64,000 bases of DNA, taken from NCBI GenBank assembly GCA_002707785.1, contig PANW01000089.1, positions 1-64,000 of the forward strand. Reading direction: 5' to 3'. The stretch's first letter is position 1, and every line of letters starts with the position of its first letter. This document shows, one piece after another, positions 46,556 through 57,329 of this stretch. This DNA is from Cellvibrionaceae bacterium (GTDB lineage: Bacteria; Pseudomonadota; Gammaproteobacteria; Pseudomonadales; Cellvibrionaceae). The notes beneath the pieces were generated by a model. That model saw nothing but the letters and a program-made list of their open reading frames with translations. It was not told where the DNA came from and did not search any database. Both the position numbers and the translations under genes were made by a program.

Positions 46556-47901
46556 GCCAACACCTCGTGCACCGCTTTAACAAAGACATCACCGCGTTGC
46601 TCAAACCCTGCAAACATATCGAAACTGGCACAAGCAGGGGACAACAGTACTTTGTCACCAGTAGTCGCCAGTGCTTTTGCCATACTCACAGCGTCAATAA
46701 GGTTTTCGGCACGTTGAATGTCACAACCGCTGTCAAATACCTCGGCAATTTGATTTCCGTCTTGACCGATTACAATCAAGGCTCGAAGATCTTTTTCGGC
46801 AATTTTTAACGGAGAAAAATCCGCGCCTTTACCCACTCCACCGGCGATTAAAACGATCTTGCTCTGATCAGAGCGCAAACCGTCGAGAGCGGCCAAGGTA
46901 GCGCCAACATTGGTTCCCTTAGAATCGTTGTAGTAACTGACACCATGACTCTCTGCAACCCATTCGCAGCGATGCGGCAATCCCTTGAAGTGCCTCAGAG
47001 TATTTAACATCGACGCCATGGGTAGCTTAACTGCGTTACCCAGCGCCAGCGCGGCCAGTGCGTTATTTATATTGTGCCGACCAGGCATCTTGATATCTGC
47101 GCAAGGCATCAGCGCCTTGAACTCATAGGCCAACCAGTCTTCACCTGCTTTTTGAAGAACACCGTATCCCTTGCGATCCGGAGCATTCATGCCAAAGCTA
47201 AATTCCGTTACTCCCTCTGCAATCGGAGGTCGGGTTAAAGGATCTTGTCGGTTGGTAACGACGAACTTAGCCCCGTAATAAACACGCTGCTTGGCCAAGT
47301 GGTAGTGAAACAGCGAGTCATAACGATCCATATGATCTTCACTGACATTCAACACCGTCGCCACTTCAGCATTCACCTGCTCAATGGTCTCCAACTGAAA
47401 ACTGGACAGCTCCAGCACATAGAGTTCCACATCGCTCTGCTGCAACAAATCCAACACTGGAACACCAATATTGCCACCCACCGCTACCTTACATCCGGCA
47501 TCGGCAGCCATTTCACCAAGCAAGCTAGTGACGGTGCTCTTGGCATTTGATCCGGTAATAGCGACAACCGGTGCTTGAGCAGCACGCAGGAATAAGGCGA
47601 CATCACCCAAAACTTCGATACCGGCTTCTTTCGCTGCGGCAATCTCTTTGGTTTTTACCGAAACTCCAGGACTGACAATGATTTCAGATGCTGCCAATAG
47701 AGTGTCTTGATTCAGTGGTCCTAGCTCTAAATTCACTGAGGGAAACTCTTGACGAATTTCCTCGATTCCAGGCGGGTTTTCACGCGTATCCAACCAGACG
47801 AACGGTTGATGGACGGACAGCAAATAGCGCGCAGCCGATCGCCCGGAAAGCCCGGTTCCGATCAGTACACTCACGTTGTTTTTTGCAATCACATCCATCA
47901 A
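46552..47901 (-). CDS. murD: UDP-N-acetylmuramoyl-L-alanine-D-glutamate ligase
   Basis: 449-aa Mur ligase adding D-Glu. The P-loop is [17 protein letters not shown]. Ala replaces the more usual Gly before Lys, a variant also found in Pseudomonas-like MurD. Other segments: [37 protein letters not shown] and [18 protein letters not shown]. It lies 50 bases after mraY. Confidence 0.96.
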   Translation of the reverse strand: MMDVIAKNNVSVLIGTGLSGRSAARYLLSVHQPFVWLDTRENPPGIEEIRQEFPSVNLELGPLNQDTLLAASEIIVSPGVSVKTKEIAAAKEAGIEVLGDVALFLRAAQAPVVAITGSNAKSTVTSLLGEMAADAGCKVAVGGNIGVPVLDLLQQSDVELYVLELSSFQLETIEQVNAEVATVLNVSEDHMDRYDSLFHYHLAKQRVYYGAKFVVTNRQDPLTRPPIAEGVTEFSFGMNAPDRKGYGVLQKAGEDWLAYEFKALMPCADIKMPGRHNINNALAALALGNAVKLPMASMLNTLRHFKGLPHRCEWVAESHGVSYYNDSKGTNVGATLAALDGLRSDQSKIVLIAGGVGKGADFSPLKIAEKDLRALIVIGQDGNQIAEVFDSGCDIQRAENLIDAVSMAKALATTGDKVLLSPACASFDMFAGFEQRGDVFVKAVHEVLA

Positions 47902-47951
47902 AAATTCTACCGTTTCACTTGTTTTTGGTCTGCTGTGTATTCACTACGTAC

Positions 47952-49034
47952 TTAGCGTAACTTCAATGTTGCCAAGCCAAACAAAACCAACATCACCGTG
48001 ATAATCCAAAAACGCACAATCACGCGGGGCTCTGGCCAACCTTTCAATTCAAAATGGTGGTGCAAAGGCGCCATGCGGAATATACGACGCCCTGTTAACT
48101 TGAACGAACCCACTTGCAAGATCACCGACACGGTTTCCATGACAAATACGCCGCCCATAATAAAAAATACAATCTCATGGCGAACAATCACGGCAACTAC
48201 ACCTAATGCCGCACCTAATGCCAAGGCGCCTACATCCCCCATAAATACTTGAGCGGGATAGGTGTTAAACCACAAGAAGCCCATACCGGCACCACCAAGT
48301 GCCGCACAAAAGACCACCAACTCACCGGAACCGGCAACATGAGGAATATGCAGATAGCTGGAGAATTCAGAGTGCCCAGCCAAATAGGCGATCACGCCCA
48401 AAGCGCCACCAACCAACACGGTTGGCATAATGGCCAATCCATCCAACCCATCCGTTAAGTTCACCGCATTGCTCGATCCGACGATGACAAAGTAGGTGAG
48501 TACGATGTAAAACAAGCCCATGTCGATGGCGATGTTTTTGAAGAACGGAATAATCAGCTGTGTCTCGGCAGGGCTCGCTGCGGTCGTGTACAAAAACACT
48601 GCCGCACCAATACCCGCGACTGATTGCCACAGATACTTCCACTTCGCTGGTAGACCGCGCGAGTTGGCCTCGACCACTTTACGATAGTCATCCACCCAAC
48701 CCACGGCACCGAAGATGGCGGTTACAATCAACACCACCCACACATAGCGATTGCTTAGATCAGACCAAAGCAACGAAGAAATAAAGATTGCCGCAAGAAT
48801 CAAAGTGCCGCCCATAGTAGGCGTACCCGACTTGCTCAAATGAGATTCAGGGCCGTCATCACGTACCGACTGTCCGATCTGCAAATAATTCAATTTGCGA
48901 ATCATCCACGGTCCTAGCATCAGAGAGATTGCTAATGCCGTCAGCACTCCTAGGATTGCTCGCAAAGTGAGGTACTGAAAGACCGCAAACTGCGACATAT
49001 GTTGTTGAAGATATTCCGCAAGCCACAAGAGCAT
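47952..49034 (-). CDS. mraY: Phospho-N-acetylmuramoyl-pentapeptide transferase
   Basis: 360-aa integral membrane enzyme forming lipid I from UDP-MurNAc-pentapeptide and undecaprenyl phosphate. Aspartate motif [35 protein letters not shown], and the C-terminal [20 protein letters not shown]. About ten membrane segments. Starts two bases after the murF stop. Confidence 0.97.
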   Translation of the reverse strand: MLLWLAEYLQQHMSQFAVFQYLTLRAILGVLTALAISLMLGPWMIRKLNYLQIGQSVRDDGPESHLSKSGTPTMGGTLILAAIFISSLLWSDLSNRYVWVVLIVTAIFGAVGWVDDYRKVVEANSRGLPAKWKYLWQSVAGIGAAVFLYTTAASPAETQLIIPFFKNIAIDMGLFYIVLTYFVIVGSSNAVNLTDGLDGLAIMPTVLVGGALGVIAYLAGHSEFSSYLHIPHVAGSGELVVFCAALGGAGMGFLWFNTYPAQVFMGDVGALALGAALGVVAVIVRHEIVFFIMGGVFVMETVSVILQVGSFKLTGRRIFRMAPLHHHFELKGWPEPRVIVRFWIITVMLVLFGLATLKLR

Positions 49035-49036
49035 TG

Positions 49037-50434
49037 TTATTGTTCTCCGCCTAACGTGATTGCTTGCACAACATTTTCCATGCGTGCGCTTCGAGATCCT
49101 TTCACTAGTACAACCGTGTTATGAGTTAAAATGGTTAATAAATATTGATTCAAATCACTCTGCGATGAAAAGTGCTTGGCACTTCCAGCAGCTGATTTCA
49201 TATAGGCATCGCTGATGTGGTGACTGTTATCACCCTGTGTACATAAGGCGGGCACACCTAAACGAGCGAGATCCTCACCCAATGTTGATAGAACGCTCTC
49301 AGCATTAGCACCAAGCTCACCCAAGTCGCCGATGACAAGCATGACCTCACGATTCTGATTTTTCATATCGATCAGTACATCGGCAGCAGCGAGTACAGAA
49401 CCTGGGTTGGCATTGTAACTGTCGTCGATCACCCGGCTGTTGTTGATTCCAAGCACTGACACCAAACGACCTTTAAAGGGTTGCGCGTGGGTTAGACCTT
49501 CAGCAATAACTGCTAGCGGCACATTGACAGCGTGCGCACAGGCTGCAGCAGCTAAGGCGTTACTGACATTCTGTCGACCCAACAAAGACAGCTTCACTGC
49601 GATTGATTGATCTTTGGCACACAAATTAAAGTGGTATCCACCAGCGTCACCTAAGCGAACTTCTGAGGCATAGATATCCGCATTGGTCGATGCACTGGAA
49701 AAAGTCACTAACGTGAGATCGCCGCGGTCCTGTGTCAGTTCTTGACGCCAGGCTGTGCTGTGCGGCTCATCGGCATTCAAGATCGCGGTACCATTTGTAC
49801 GCAACTGTCGATAGATGTTGGATTTTTCATCGGCAACACCCTGCTCCGAACCAAAGCCCTCGAGGTGCGCAGGCATGACATTGTTAACCAGCGCCACGTC
49901 TGGCTCAGCAATCGACGCCAAATAGTCAATTTCTCCCATGGCGCTAGCGCCCATTTCAACCACCGCAAAATCCGCAGAGCCGTCTAGGGCCAGCAATGTT
50001 TGGGGAACACCAATGTGATTATTGAGATTACCTTGGGTAACGTGAACGTTTCCGGATTGCCTCAGCACTGTTGCCAACATTTCTTTTACCGTGGTTTTTC
50101 CACAGCTACCGGTAAGCGCGATAACTGGACGAGAAAAAGCGCGACGATTGAGTTGAGCAATTTGGCCCAAGGCGATAGTGGTATCTTCGACTTCGAGCTG
50201 CGGGATGGAAACGCCCGCCTGCGCCTGTTCTACGACCACAGCAGCGGCACCAGCGCTTGCAGCACCGGCGACAAAATCGTGCGCATCAAAGCGCTCACCG
50301 CGGAGGGCAACAAACAAATCCCCCTCGGTAATAGTCCGTGTGTCGGTATTGACTCGTGTGAAACTGGTATTCTCTCCACTCAATACCGCATTGAGGGGCC
50401 CTAACAAGTCGTTCAGCTGCAGCACACGAATCAT
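49037..50434 (-). CDS. murF: UDP-MurNAc-tripeptide D-alanyl-D-alanine ligase
   Basis: 465-aa Mur ligase adding D-Ala-D-Ala. N-terminal domain [21 protein letters not shown]-loop [18 protein letters not shown], and [15 protein letters not shown]. It overlaps the murE stop by four bases. Confidence 0.96.
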   Translation of the reverse strand: MIRVLQLNDLLGPLNAVLSGENTSFTRVNTDTRTITEGDLFVALRGERFDAHDFVAGAASAGAAAVVVEQAQAGVSIPQLEVEDTTIALGQIAQLNRRAFSRPVIALTGSCGKTTVKEMLATVLRQSGNVHVTQGNLNNHIGVPQTLLALDGSADFAVVEMGASAMGEIDYLASIAEPDVALVNNVMPAHLEGFGSEQGVADEKSNIYRQLRTNGTAILNADEPHSTAWRQELTQDRGDLTLVTFSSASTNADIYASEVRLGDAGGYHFNLCAKDQSIAVKLSLLGRQNVSNALAAAACAHAVNVPLAVIAEGLTHAQPFKGRLVSVLGINNSRVIDDSYNANPGSVLAAADVLIDMKNQNREVMLVIGDLGELGANAESVLSTLGEDLARLGVPALCTQGDNSHHISDAYMKSAAGSAKHFSSQSDLNQYLLTILTHNTVVLVKGSRSARMENVVQAITLGGEQ

Positions 50435-51942
50435 GATTGCGCCCCTCTTACCAGTCGTCGCTCGAGAGCTTGATCGGCAATCAACAGGTCACTGAACTCT
50501 ATTTTTTCTTCACCAATAATTTGATAATTTTCATGGCCCTTGCCAGCAATCAGTACGCAATCACCTGAAACCGCGCGGGCGAGGGTATCGTCGATTGCTG
50601 CAGCGCGATCGGCATCGACGGTCACTACATCAGGTTTTTCAAATCCAGCCAAGACTTCATCGATGATTTGCTGTGGGTTTTCAGTGCGTGGGTTATCACT
50701 GGTGACGACAACCTTGTCGGCTAGACGCTCGGCTGTCGCAGCCATTAATGCACGCTTGCCTTTATCGCGATCACCGCCGCAGCCGAAGATGCACCATAAC
50801 TGCTGGCGACTATGAGCACGAATGGCGGTTAGCACAGATTCCAATGCATCTGCAGTATGTGCGAAATCCACCAGCACACTAATATCAGCGTCGCGCTCGA
50901 TGGATTGAAGACGACCAGGAACGGCGGTCAAATTCGGCAAGCGCTCTACGATATCTTCAGCATTCAGACCACAAGCCAATGCCGCCGCGATCACGGCCAG
51001 TATATTACTCAGGTTGAAGTCACCCCAGACATTAAGATGGACAAGATGAACTTCTCCGAAAATCGTCAATTCAGCTTTGATGCCATTAGGGAGATATTCG
51101 ACGGCCGCGGCAGACACCATGGCCGACTTCACACGACCAAACGTAATCAGGCGCACGCCATCTTGCAGCGCTGCGACAAATTGATCAGCGTAGGCGTCGT
51201 CCGCATTAATCACCGCCGCACGAACGGATGAAAACCCCATCAGCTGAGTCTTGGCGGCGACATAGTTTTCCATATCACCATGGTAATCAAGGTGATCACG
51301 ACCGATGTTAGTAAACACAGCGACATCAATATCGACGCCGGCAATTCGGTGTTGCTCAAGACTGTGAGATGACGCTTCCATCACGACACGCTTAACGCCG
51401 ACATTTCTAAAATCGGACAGAATCGATTGCACTCGCACGGGATCAGGCGTGGTCAGCCCAGTTTCAACCAACTCATCGCCCACCATCCCATACCCCAAAG
51501 TTCCCACAGAGGCCGCAGGAGCGATCTCACTATTGAGCAACTGAGCCAACCATTGGCTACAGGTGGTTTTTCCATTGGTACCGGTAATCGCAACAACCTG
51601 CATGTCTTTTGAGGGCTCACCATACCAACGTCCCGCGATATCACTCAGCCTGGCTGACAGTTCAGGTACCTGAATATAGCTTACCGAACCTGCCGCCGGG
51701 TCAATCTTAAAGGTATCGCCAGCATGCAGAATTGTCTGTGCGCCGTTTTCAATCGCCGCCTCAATATAGTCAGCGCCATCGACTTGAGAGCCGGCCACAG
51801 CGACGAAACAATCGCCAGCGGAAACCTGACGACTGTCCAAGACCAGCCGCCCCACAGAAAAGTTACACTCTTCAATAGCAGAAAACTCGGGCAATAATTG
51901 TCCGAGCGTCACCGATGAATAAGCTGTTGGGCCCGCCATCAT
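50431..51942 (-). CDS. murE: UDP-MurNAc-L-Ala-D-Glu-meso-diaminopimelate ligase
   Basis: 503-aa Mur ligase. P-loop ITGTNGKTTCSQWLAQLL, the carbamylated-Lys region, and the motif SDNPRTENPQQIIDEV. DNPR indicates meso-diaminopimelate as the third residue of the stem peptide. The C-terminal GKGHENYQIIGEEKIEFSD is typical. It overlaps ftsI by four bases. Confidence 0.96.
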   Translation of the reverse strand: MMAGPTAYSSVTLGQLLPEFSAIEECNFSVGRLVLDSRQVSAGDCFVAVAGSQVDGADYIEAAIENGAQTILHAGDTFKIDPAAGSVSYIQVPELSARLSDIAGRWYGEPSKDMQVVAITGTNGKTTCSQWLAQLLNSEIAPAASVGTLGYGMVGDELVETGLTTPDPVRVQSILSDFRNVGVKRVVMEASSHSLEQHRIAGVDIDVAVFTNIGRDHLDYHGDMENYVAAKTQLMGFSSVRAAVINADDAYADQFVAALQDGVRLITFGRVKSAMVSAAAVEYLPNGIKAELTIFGEVHLVHLNVWGDFNLSNILAVIAAALACGLNAEDIVERLPNLTAVPGRLQSIERDADISVLVDFAHTADALESVLTAIRAHSRQQLWCIFGCGGDRDKGKRALMAATAERLADKVVVTSDNPRTENPQQIIDEVLAGFEKPDVVTVDADRAAAIDDTLARAVSGDCVLIAGKGHENYQIIGEEKIEFSDLLIADQALERRLVRGAQS

Positions 51943-53693
51943 GACAGAGGCCCCCGTTTTTCAGAGGGTCGCCGATGCGCCACTTTTGAGCTTTGATCCG
52001 GCGGAACATGCATCAATCGCAGGGCGCCTTCGGCCACTTTAGCAAACACCGGAGCGGCCACCTCACCACCAAAATACTTGCCTGATTCCGGCTCTTCGAT
52101 CACCACAACAGCAACAACTCGCGGGTTTTCGGCGGGCGCCATACCGGCAAACACAGAGCGATATCGATCATCGGCATAGCCATTTTCACCCACTTTATGC
52201 ACGGTTCCTGTTTTTCCTGCTGCAGGGTAAGCCTCTATCTGCGCCTTGCGGGCGGTGCCCTCTGATTCCAAAACTGTTTTCAGCATATTGACCAATTGGC
52301 GCGACTCACGTTTTCCAACAACGCGCTCACTCAACTGAGGCTCATCCACACGCAACATACTCACAGGACGCTTTACGCCGTGATTAGCGACAACAGAATA
52401 GGCTTGAGCCAATTGCAACGCGGTCACACTCATACCATAACCAAAGGCGAAGTTAGCCTGTTCAATAGCCGTCCAACGACTGCGACTGGGCAACACGCCA
52501 ACGCTTTCGCCAGGAAAACCGACGCCAGTACCCTGCCCCATTCCTAAACGGAAAAACATGTTGCGAATGGTTTCCGGTTTCAGATCCAGAGCGACTTTGC
52601 TAATACCCACTTGACTGGATTTGGTAATCACTTTCGTCAAATCAATGCGACCATAATTAATCGGATCTAATAATGTTTTTTTACCAACCCGAATGTATCC
52701 GGGGTGGGTATCTATCACTGTATGCGGGTGGTAGCGACCACTCTCCAACGCCGCCATAACGGTCAACGGCTTCATCGTTGAACCCGGTTCGAACTGGTCG
52801 GTAATAGCCCGATTACGTAAAGCCGCCAGCTGAATACCGTTGCGATCGTTGGGGTTATATGACGGCTGATTAACCATCGCCAACACTTCCCCACTCTCCA
52901 CATCCAACAACACCAGCGTTCCAGATTTAGCCTGATGCTGACTCACCGCCTGCTTTAATTCGCGGTAAGCCAGATACTGCATACGAAGATCAATACTTAA
53001 GTGAATATCTTTACCGGGGAGCGGCGCTTTGAGCTCACCATCATCTTTGATCACTCGACCTTTCAAATCTTTCAATACCCGCTTTGATCCAGGCACGCCA
53101 ATGAGCCAATCGTTATAGGCCAACTCAAACCCCTCTTGGCCCTGCTCATCTATATTGGTAAAACCCACGACGTGTGACGCGACTTCCCCTGCAGGATAAA
53201 AGCGCTGATACTCTGTGCGCCCATATACCCCAAACCAACTATTTGCCAGCACACTTTCAGCGTCTTGCGGGGGCATATGCCGTTTCAGATAAACAAATTC
53301 TTTTCCTTTATAGCGCTGCAGCTTTTTCTTTAAACCGGCGGCACTAAGACCGAGACTTTGCGCCAACGCAGGCAACTCCGCCGCACCCGCGGACAGCTCT
53401 TGCGGATTCGCCCACAGCGACACCACCGGCGTACTCACGGCCAAAGGCTCACCATTGCGATCAGCAATCACCCCACGATTGGCGGGAAGCACTTCGGTTC
53501 TGACAGTGCGAGCGTCGCCCTGCCCCTGCAGGAATTCAAACCCCTTATCCTCTCCTGGCACCACTTGTAACAAGGCCACGTGCCACAGCAGCAGCACCAT
53601 CAAAATAGCCATGATCACGACCGCCAAGGCGAAGCGCCAACGAGGCACGACAAGCACTGCCTGCTTAGCCTTCTTCTGCGCGACACGACTCAC
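51939..53693 (-). CDS. ftsI: Septal transpeptidase FtsI (PBP3)
   Basis: 584-aa class B penicillin-binding protein: one membrane segment (WRFALAVVIMAILMVLLLWH), dimerisation domain with NRGVIADRNGEPLAVSTPV, then the transpeptidase. Active-site motifs are SxxK in EPGSTMKPLTV, the middle motif SSQ in TKSSQVGISKVAL (normally SxN), and KTG in AAGKTGTVHKV. The Asn-to-Gln change in the middle motif is unusual. It overlaps ftsL by four bases. Confidence 0.96.
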   Translation of the reverse strand: MSRVAQKKAKQAVLVVPRWRFALAVVIMAILMVLLLWHVALLQVVPGEDKGFEFLQGQGDARTVRTEVLPANRGVIADRNGEPLAVSTPVVSLWANPQELSAGAAELPALAQSLGLSAAGLKKKLQRYKGKEFVYLKRHMPPQDAESVLANSWFGVYGRTEYQRFYPAGEVASHVVGFTNIDEQGQEGFELAYNDWLIGVPGSKRVLKDLKGRVIKDDGELKAPLPGKDIHLSIDLRMQYLAYRELKQAVSQHQAKSGTLVLLDVESGEVLAMVNQPSYNPNDRNGIQLAALRNRAITDQFEPGSTMKPLTVMAALESGRYHPHTVIDTHPGYIRVGKKTLLDPINYGRIDLTKVITKSSQVGISKVALDLKPETIRNMFFRLGMGQGTGVGFPGESVGVLPSRSRWTAIEQANFAFGYGMSVTALQLAQAYSVVANHGVKRPVSMLRVDEPQLSERVVGKRESRQLVNMLKTVLESEGTARKAQIEAYPAAGKTGTVHKVGENGYADDRYRSVFAGMAPAENPRVVAVVVIEEPESGKYFGGEVAAPVFAKVAEGALRLMHVPPDQSSKVAHRRPSEKRGPLS

Positions 53694-53983
53694 TTGGACA
53701 CCACAATCAGTTGCTCACCGCGGGGAATGACCATGTCGAGACTATCGGTGGCTTGCTTTTCAATTCTTCCATAGGCCGACCAAGCACTCTGCTCTAGCAA
53801 GTACTGCCCCCACTGCACATGCAGCTGTGCCGCCTCGCGCCGCATGACTTCTAACTGATTTAACTGAGCTCTCGCCTCATGCGTTGAACGCACGACAGCC
53901 ATGGCGCTGATTAAAACCAGCAACCACAGAATGAGCGTAACCGCCCATTGCTTTCTTGTCTTAGAGATCTCTGTTTGAGTCAT
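53690..53983 (-). CDS. ftsL: Cell division protein FtsL
   Basis: 97-aa bitopic protein: a short charged cytoplasmic tail, a membrane helix (WAVTLILWLLVLISAMAVV) and a leucine-zipper-like periplasmic coil (HEARAQLNQLEVMRREAAQL). The small size and place between rsmH and ftsI identify it. It complexes with FtsB and FtsQ. Confidence 0.93.
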   Translation of the reverse strand: MTQTEISKTRKQWAVTLILWLLVLISAMAVVRSTHEARAQLNQLEVMRREAAQLHVQWGQYLLEQSAWSAYGRIEKQATDSLDMVIPRGEQLIVVSK

Positions 53984-54010
53984 GTTGTTGACGTCATCTA
54001 TCCAAGTTTA

Positions 54011-54940
54011 TTATTTTAGTTTTTCAGCAATCCGCATTATAGCGCTTCTAGAGCGTACGTTAGCGCTAACTTCATCACCTTTTGCCTTAACCGCCTTGCC
54101 AATCGACTTGAGTCGTTTATTGAGTTCTGAATCCATAACTGGCAAACCCTGAGGTAAATCCAGGCCCTTTTCATGACCGCGAATGAAGCGCTTAACAATA
54201 CGGTCTTCAAGCGAGTGGAAGCTGATCGCTACCAGTCGCCCTCCAGGCTTTAACACCTCCAAGGCCTGATCCAAAAAGGCCTCCAAATCACCCAGCTCGT
54301 TATTGACTTCGATACGAATCGCCTGAAAAGCTCGAGTTGCGGGATGCTTGCCTTTTTCCCAGGCGGGATTAGCCTCTTTGATGATATTGGCCAGCCGCAG
54401 AGTGCGCTCTATCGGCGCTTGTTCTCGCTCTGCGACTACTGCTCTGGCCATCCTTTTGGCGAAACGCTCTTCGCCATACACCTTCAGCACCCGAGCGATT
54501 TCTGCTTCTTCTGCAGAATTCACCCACTGAGCTGCACTCATCCCCCGAGTGGTGTCCATTCGCATATCCAGTGGCCCATCGTTGAGGAAGCTGAAACCAC
54601 GTTCAGCTACATCTAACTGGGGTGAAGACACCCCCAAATCCACCAGAATGCCGTCTAACTTTCCATCAAGATCACGCTCGCCCATAAACTCGCGCAAACC
54701 CGCAAAAGATCCATGCACAATAGAAAAACGTGCGTCCTCTGCGGCTAACTGCTCTGCCTCGGCAATAGCGACCGGATCTTTATCAATGCCGATCAAGCGC
54801 CCCTCTGGAGCCAAACTGCCAAGCACCAGCCGACTATGACCACCGCGACCGAAGGTACCGTCCACGTAGACGCCCTTAGGGTCAGTAATCAACGCCTCGA
54901 CTGCTTCATTGAGAAGAACTGTGATGTGCTCGTCGCTCAT
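54011..54940 (-). CDS. rsmH: 16S rRNA m4C1402 methyltransferase
   Basis: 309-aa SAM-dependent RsmH (MraW) modifying C1402 of 16S rRNA. Characteristic start [16 protein letters not shown] loop [51 protein letters not shown] and [13 protein letters not shown]. Starts 11 bases after mraZ. Confidence 0.97.
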   Translation of the reverse strand: MSDEHITVLLNEAVEALITDPKGVYVDGTFGRGGHSRLVLGSLAPEGRLIGIDKDPVAIAEAEQLAAEDARFSIVHGSFAGLREFMGERDLDGKLDGILVDLGVSSPQLDVAERGFSFLNDGPLDMRMDTTRGMSAAQWVNSAEEAEIARVLKVYGEERFAKRMARAVVAEREQAPIERTLRLANIIKEANPAWEKGKHPATRAFQAIRIEVNNELGDLEAFLDQALEVLKPGGRLVAISFHSLEDRIVKRFIRGHEKGLDLPQGLPVMDSELNKRLKSIGKAVKAKGDEVSANVRSRSAIMRIAEKLK

Positions 54941-54951
54941 TTTCCTATTCC

Positions 54952-55419
54952 TTAAAGAGACAGGCTCTGCAACTCGTCGGGTAACGGCTCGTCGTCCTGT
55001 TCATCCAACAGGGCGTTCCAGCTGTCTTCGCTCCACAGTTCTGCTTTTTCGTTCAAACCGACCAACACCAGCTTCTTATCCAGCCCAGCGTAGTCGCGCA
55101 ATATGGCCGGCAACAGCAATCGTCCGTTACCGTCCATTTCCAACTCATTGGCATTACCCAGTACTAAACGCTGTAGGCGTCGAACTTGCTTGTTGCTATT
55201 GGGTAAGGCGCTAATTTTGGCACTCACTTCGCGCCATTGTGGCTCGGGATAAATGTTGAGACAGCGCTCATAGGGGTTAGCAGTCACGACCAGACGGCCA
55301 TCACAGGCAGCCGCCAGCAAATCGCGATACTTACTCGGTATCGCCATCCGGCCTTTGGTATCCATATTGATGGACTGACTGCCTTGAAACACGCTGTTTC
55401 CCCAAGTTTGAGACTGCAC
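54952..55419 (-). CDS. mraZ: Transcriptional regulator MraZ
   Basis: 155-aa DNA-binding protein with two AbrB-like MraZ domains ([20 protein letters not shown] near 19-40 and [19 protein letters not shown] near 96-115). It represses its own promoter and the dcw genes by binding GTGGG-type direct repeats. That operator is visible just upstream. It is first in the cluster. Confidence 0.96.
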   Translation of the reverse strand: MQSQTWGNSVFQGSQSINMDTKGRMAIPSKYRDLLAAACDGRLVVTANPYERCLNIYPEPQWREVSAKISALPNSNKQVRRLQRLVLGNANELEMDGNGRLLLPAILRDYAGLDKKLVLVGLNEKAELWSEDSWNALLDEQDDEPLPDELQSLSL

Positions 55420-55440
55420 CGATCACCACCGACCGACACC

Positions 55441-55480
55441 AAACCTCCACAAAAACACACTTTTATCCACTTTTCACCAC
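55441..55480 (-). promoter_or_regulatory. MraZ operator: four 10-bp-phased repeats
   Basis: On the minus strand the blocks read GTGGTGAAAA, GTGGATAAAA, GTGTGTTTTT and GTGGAGGTTT, exactly 10 bases apart, 22-61 bases before the mraZ ATG and immediately after the predicted transcription start. This matches known MraZ boxes, repeated GTGG-type units with one helical turn spacing. Confidence 0.8.
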
Positions 55481-55486
55481 ACTGCC

Positions 55487-55514
55487 ACTATAAGTCCGTC
55501 AAAGGCAAAGTCAA
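55487..55514 (-). promoter_or_regulatory. Sigma70 promoter of the mraZ-dcw cluster
   Basis: Minus-strand TTGACT (55509-55514) and TATAGT (55487-55492) are 16 bp apart. The predicted start, near 55480, coincides with the first MraZ repeat. Confidence 0.65.
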
Positions 55515-55630
55515 GGAAATAGGCAGCTAAAAGCAGCGAACATGCAGAGTTTGGTTGGGAACTTGAAAAGAATCAGCAAAAAAGCTGAAAGGAAAGAGAG
55601 TTAAAGTCAAACAAAATCAAACAATTAAAG

Positions 55631-55661
55631 CTCAAACTTAAAGTATTACTTTAAGTTTGAG
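55631..55661 (-). terminator. Perfect 14-bp hairpin between rnpB and mraZ
   Basis: CTCAAACTTAAAGT (55631-55644) and ACTTTAAGTTTGAG (55648-55661) around ATT. On the minus strand it is followed by CTTTAATTGTTTG. It lies ~110 bases past the rnpB 3' end. Probably a terminator for rnpB or for a short antisense transcript. Confidence 0.55.
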
Positions 55662-55697
55662 AATATTTCAGATCTATGAGGAGTACCACTTAGACGC

Positions 55698-55728
55698 TGT
55701 GGATATAAGAAACTCTATTTTATCCACA
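55698..55728. promoter_or_regulatory. Inverted pair of DnaA-box-like sites
   Basis: TTATCCACA (55720-55728) is a perfect DnaA box. TGTGGATAT (55698-55706) is a near-match in the opposite direction. Together TGTGGATA/TATCCACA form an inverted repeat with a 15-base loop. A further TTATCCACT lies inside the mraZ operator (55463-55471). The site is between rnpB and the mraZ promoter. Confidence 0.45.
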
Positions 55729-55769
55729 TAACTGACGCAGGCTAGACATAGCACACGCCGAAAATTAAA

Positions 55770-56138
<369 letters not shown>

Positions 56139-56146
56139 AGCGACAT

Positions 56147-56175
56147 AGACTAGCGCCGGCGCTCACAAACATCAA
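56147..56175 (-). promoter_or_regulatory. Candidate rnpB promoter
   Basis: Minus-strand TTGATG (56170-56175), a 17-bp spacer and TAGTCT (56147-56152) put the start 8 bases on, at the first base of the mature RNA (56138). The -35 overlaps the stop codon of the upstream AraC gene. Confidence 0.55.
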
Positions 56176-57203
56176 GAGGCACAACTGACGGCCTCCAGCT
56201 GCGCCCGCTTATCAGTGGGCGATACGCCAAACCAACGCTTGAAGGCACGGGTAAAGTTACTCTGATCCGAAAAGCCCAACAAATAGGCTATTTCGCTAAT
56301 ACTGTATCTAGCCGAGCCGAGATATTTCAATGCCAGCTCCTGCCTGACCTCACTCAGCAACTGCTTAAAATTGACCCCTTCATCTTGCAGTCTTCGCTGT
56401 AGGTTTCGACTGCTCATATGAAGCGCATCAGCCACCTCAACAGAGTTAATATCACCACTGGGAAGTCGCGGCTCTATCAATCGCTTCACCTGACGAGCTA
56501 AAGTCTCCGATTTCAGGCGAGCCAAATAATCTTCGGTTAGATCATCCTGGATTCTTGCCAAGGTTTCATTGGCCGCCGGCAGAGGCCGATCAACCACGTC
56601 CAAGGCAAAAGAGAAAACCAATTCCGACTGATCAAATAACACACTGCAACCGAAGTAGTCATAGTAGGGGGTCGCATCTTCTGGCGCCGGGCGCATCAAC
56701 TTGACCTGCTGAGGACGCAGGCTGCCCGGATAAATAATTCTCAACACCTTCATGATAGCCGCCATTCCGAAGTCCGTGGCCTCATGACCCAATCGCTCCG
56801 ATTCGACGCCCGCTTTCATCGACGAATGCAACGCCCCATCCCTCTCCTCTACATAGAAGCTTCCTGCATCAGTGAGAAAGGATTGGTAGCGCCCTAGGCG
56901 ATCAATGGCATCGCGAAGACTGGAACTACAGAGCATCGCTAAACCAACGGTATGCCAACTGGCTGGCTGGAAAAAATCACCCGCTGCTGTCAGGCCGATG
57001 GCGGGATCGGCGGTTACTAGCGCCAATTGACGCCAAGCTTCGGCAATTACGTCGATGTCTACTCGGTCACGGGCTTCATGCGGCGCCACAACGTTGAGCT
57101 GCTGCTGCAATAATTCTGGCAATTGCCCCTGCACATACTCCCGCTCCTGCAGCAAACCAACCGCCGCATCGATCCATATGGGGAGAGAAGTGTAATCAGA
57201 CAT
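56172..57203 (-). CDS. AraC-family transcriptional regulator
   Basis: 343 aa. Residues ~20-200 look like the Arabinose_bd (PF12625-type) sensory domain. The C-terminal ~100 residues are a double helix-turn-helix AraC DNA-binding domain (VEVADALHMSSRNLQRRLQD and SISEIAYLLGFSDQSNFTRA). It probably responds to a small hydrophobic or amino-acid-like ligand. It lies 126 bases after the interrupted TonB receptor gene, which ends in its own terminator, so it is likely separately transcribed. It may control the receptor and hydrolase. Confidence 0.9.
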   Translation of the reverse strand: MSDYTSLPIWIDAAVGLLQEREYVQGQLPELLQQQLNVVAPHEARDRVDIDVIAEAWRQLALVTADPAIGLTAAGDFFQPASWHTVGLAMLCSSSLRDAIDRLGRYQSFLTDAGSFYVEERDGALHSSMKAGVESERLGHEATDFGMAAIMKVLRIIYPGSLRPQQVKLMRPAPEDATPYYDYFGCSVLFDQSELVFSFALDVVDRPLPAANETLARIQDDLTEDYLARLKSETLARQVKRLIEPRLPSGDINSVEVADALHMSSRNLQRRLQDEGVNFKQLLSEVRQELALKYLGSARYSISEIAYLLGFSDQSNFTRAFKRWFGVSPTDKRAQLEAVSCAS

Positions 57204-57277
57204 TCAAAAGAATTATTAGCTATAGAATGCTCGGATTGTAGCATTCGCAAGCAAAGAAAAGAGAGTTATATTTGGCC

Positions 57278-57316
57278 AAAAAAGGCGCAGCTAAGCTCGC
57301 TGACTACGCCTTTTTT
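57278..57316. terminator. Bidirectional Rho-independent terminator after the TonB receptor gene
   Basis: AAAAAAGGCG (57278-57287) and CGCCTTTTTT (57307-57316) with inner CAGC/GCTG pairing form a strong stem with A-run and T-run on either side. Confidence 0.85.
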
Positions 57317-57329
57317 AGCTAGAGCATTA

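Noticed and set aside
55631-55728. Replication origin near rnpB
   Set aside because: Only one perfect and one or two near DnaA boxes, no AT-rich unwinding block and no dnaA/dnaN nearby.
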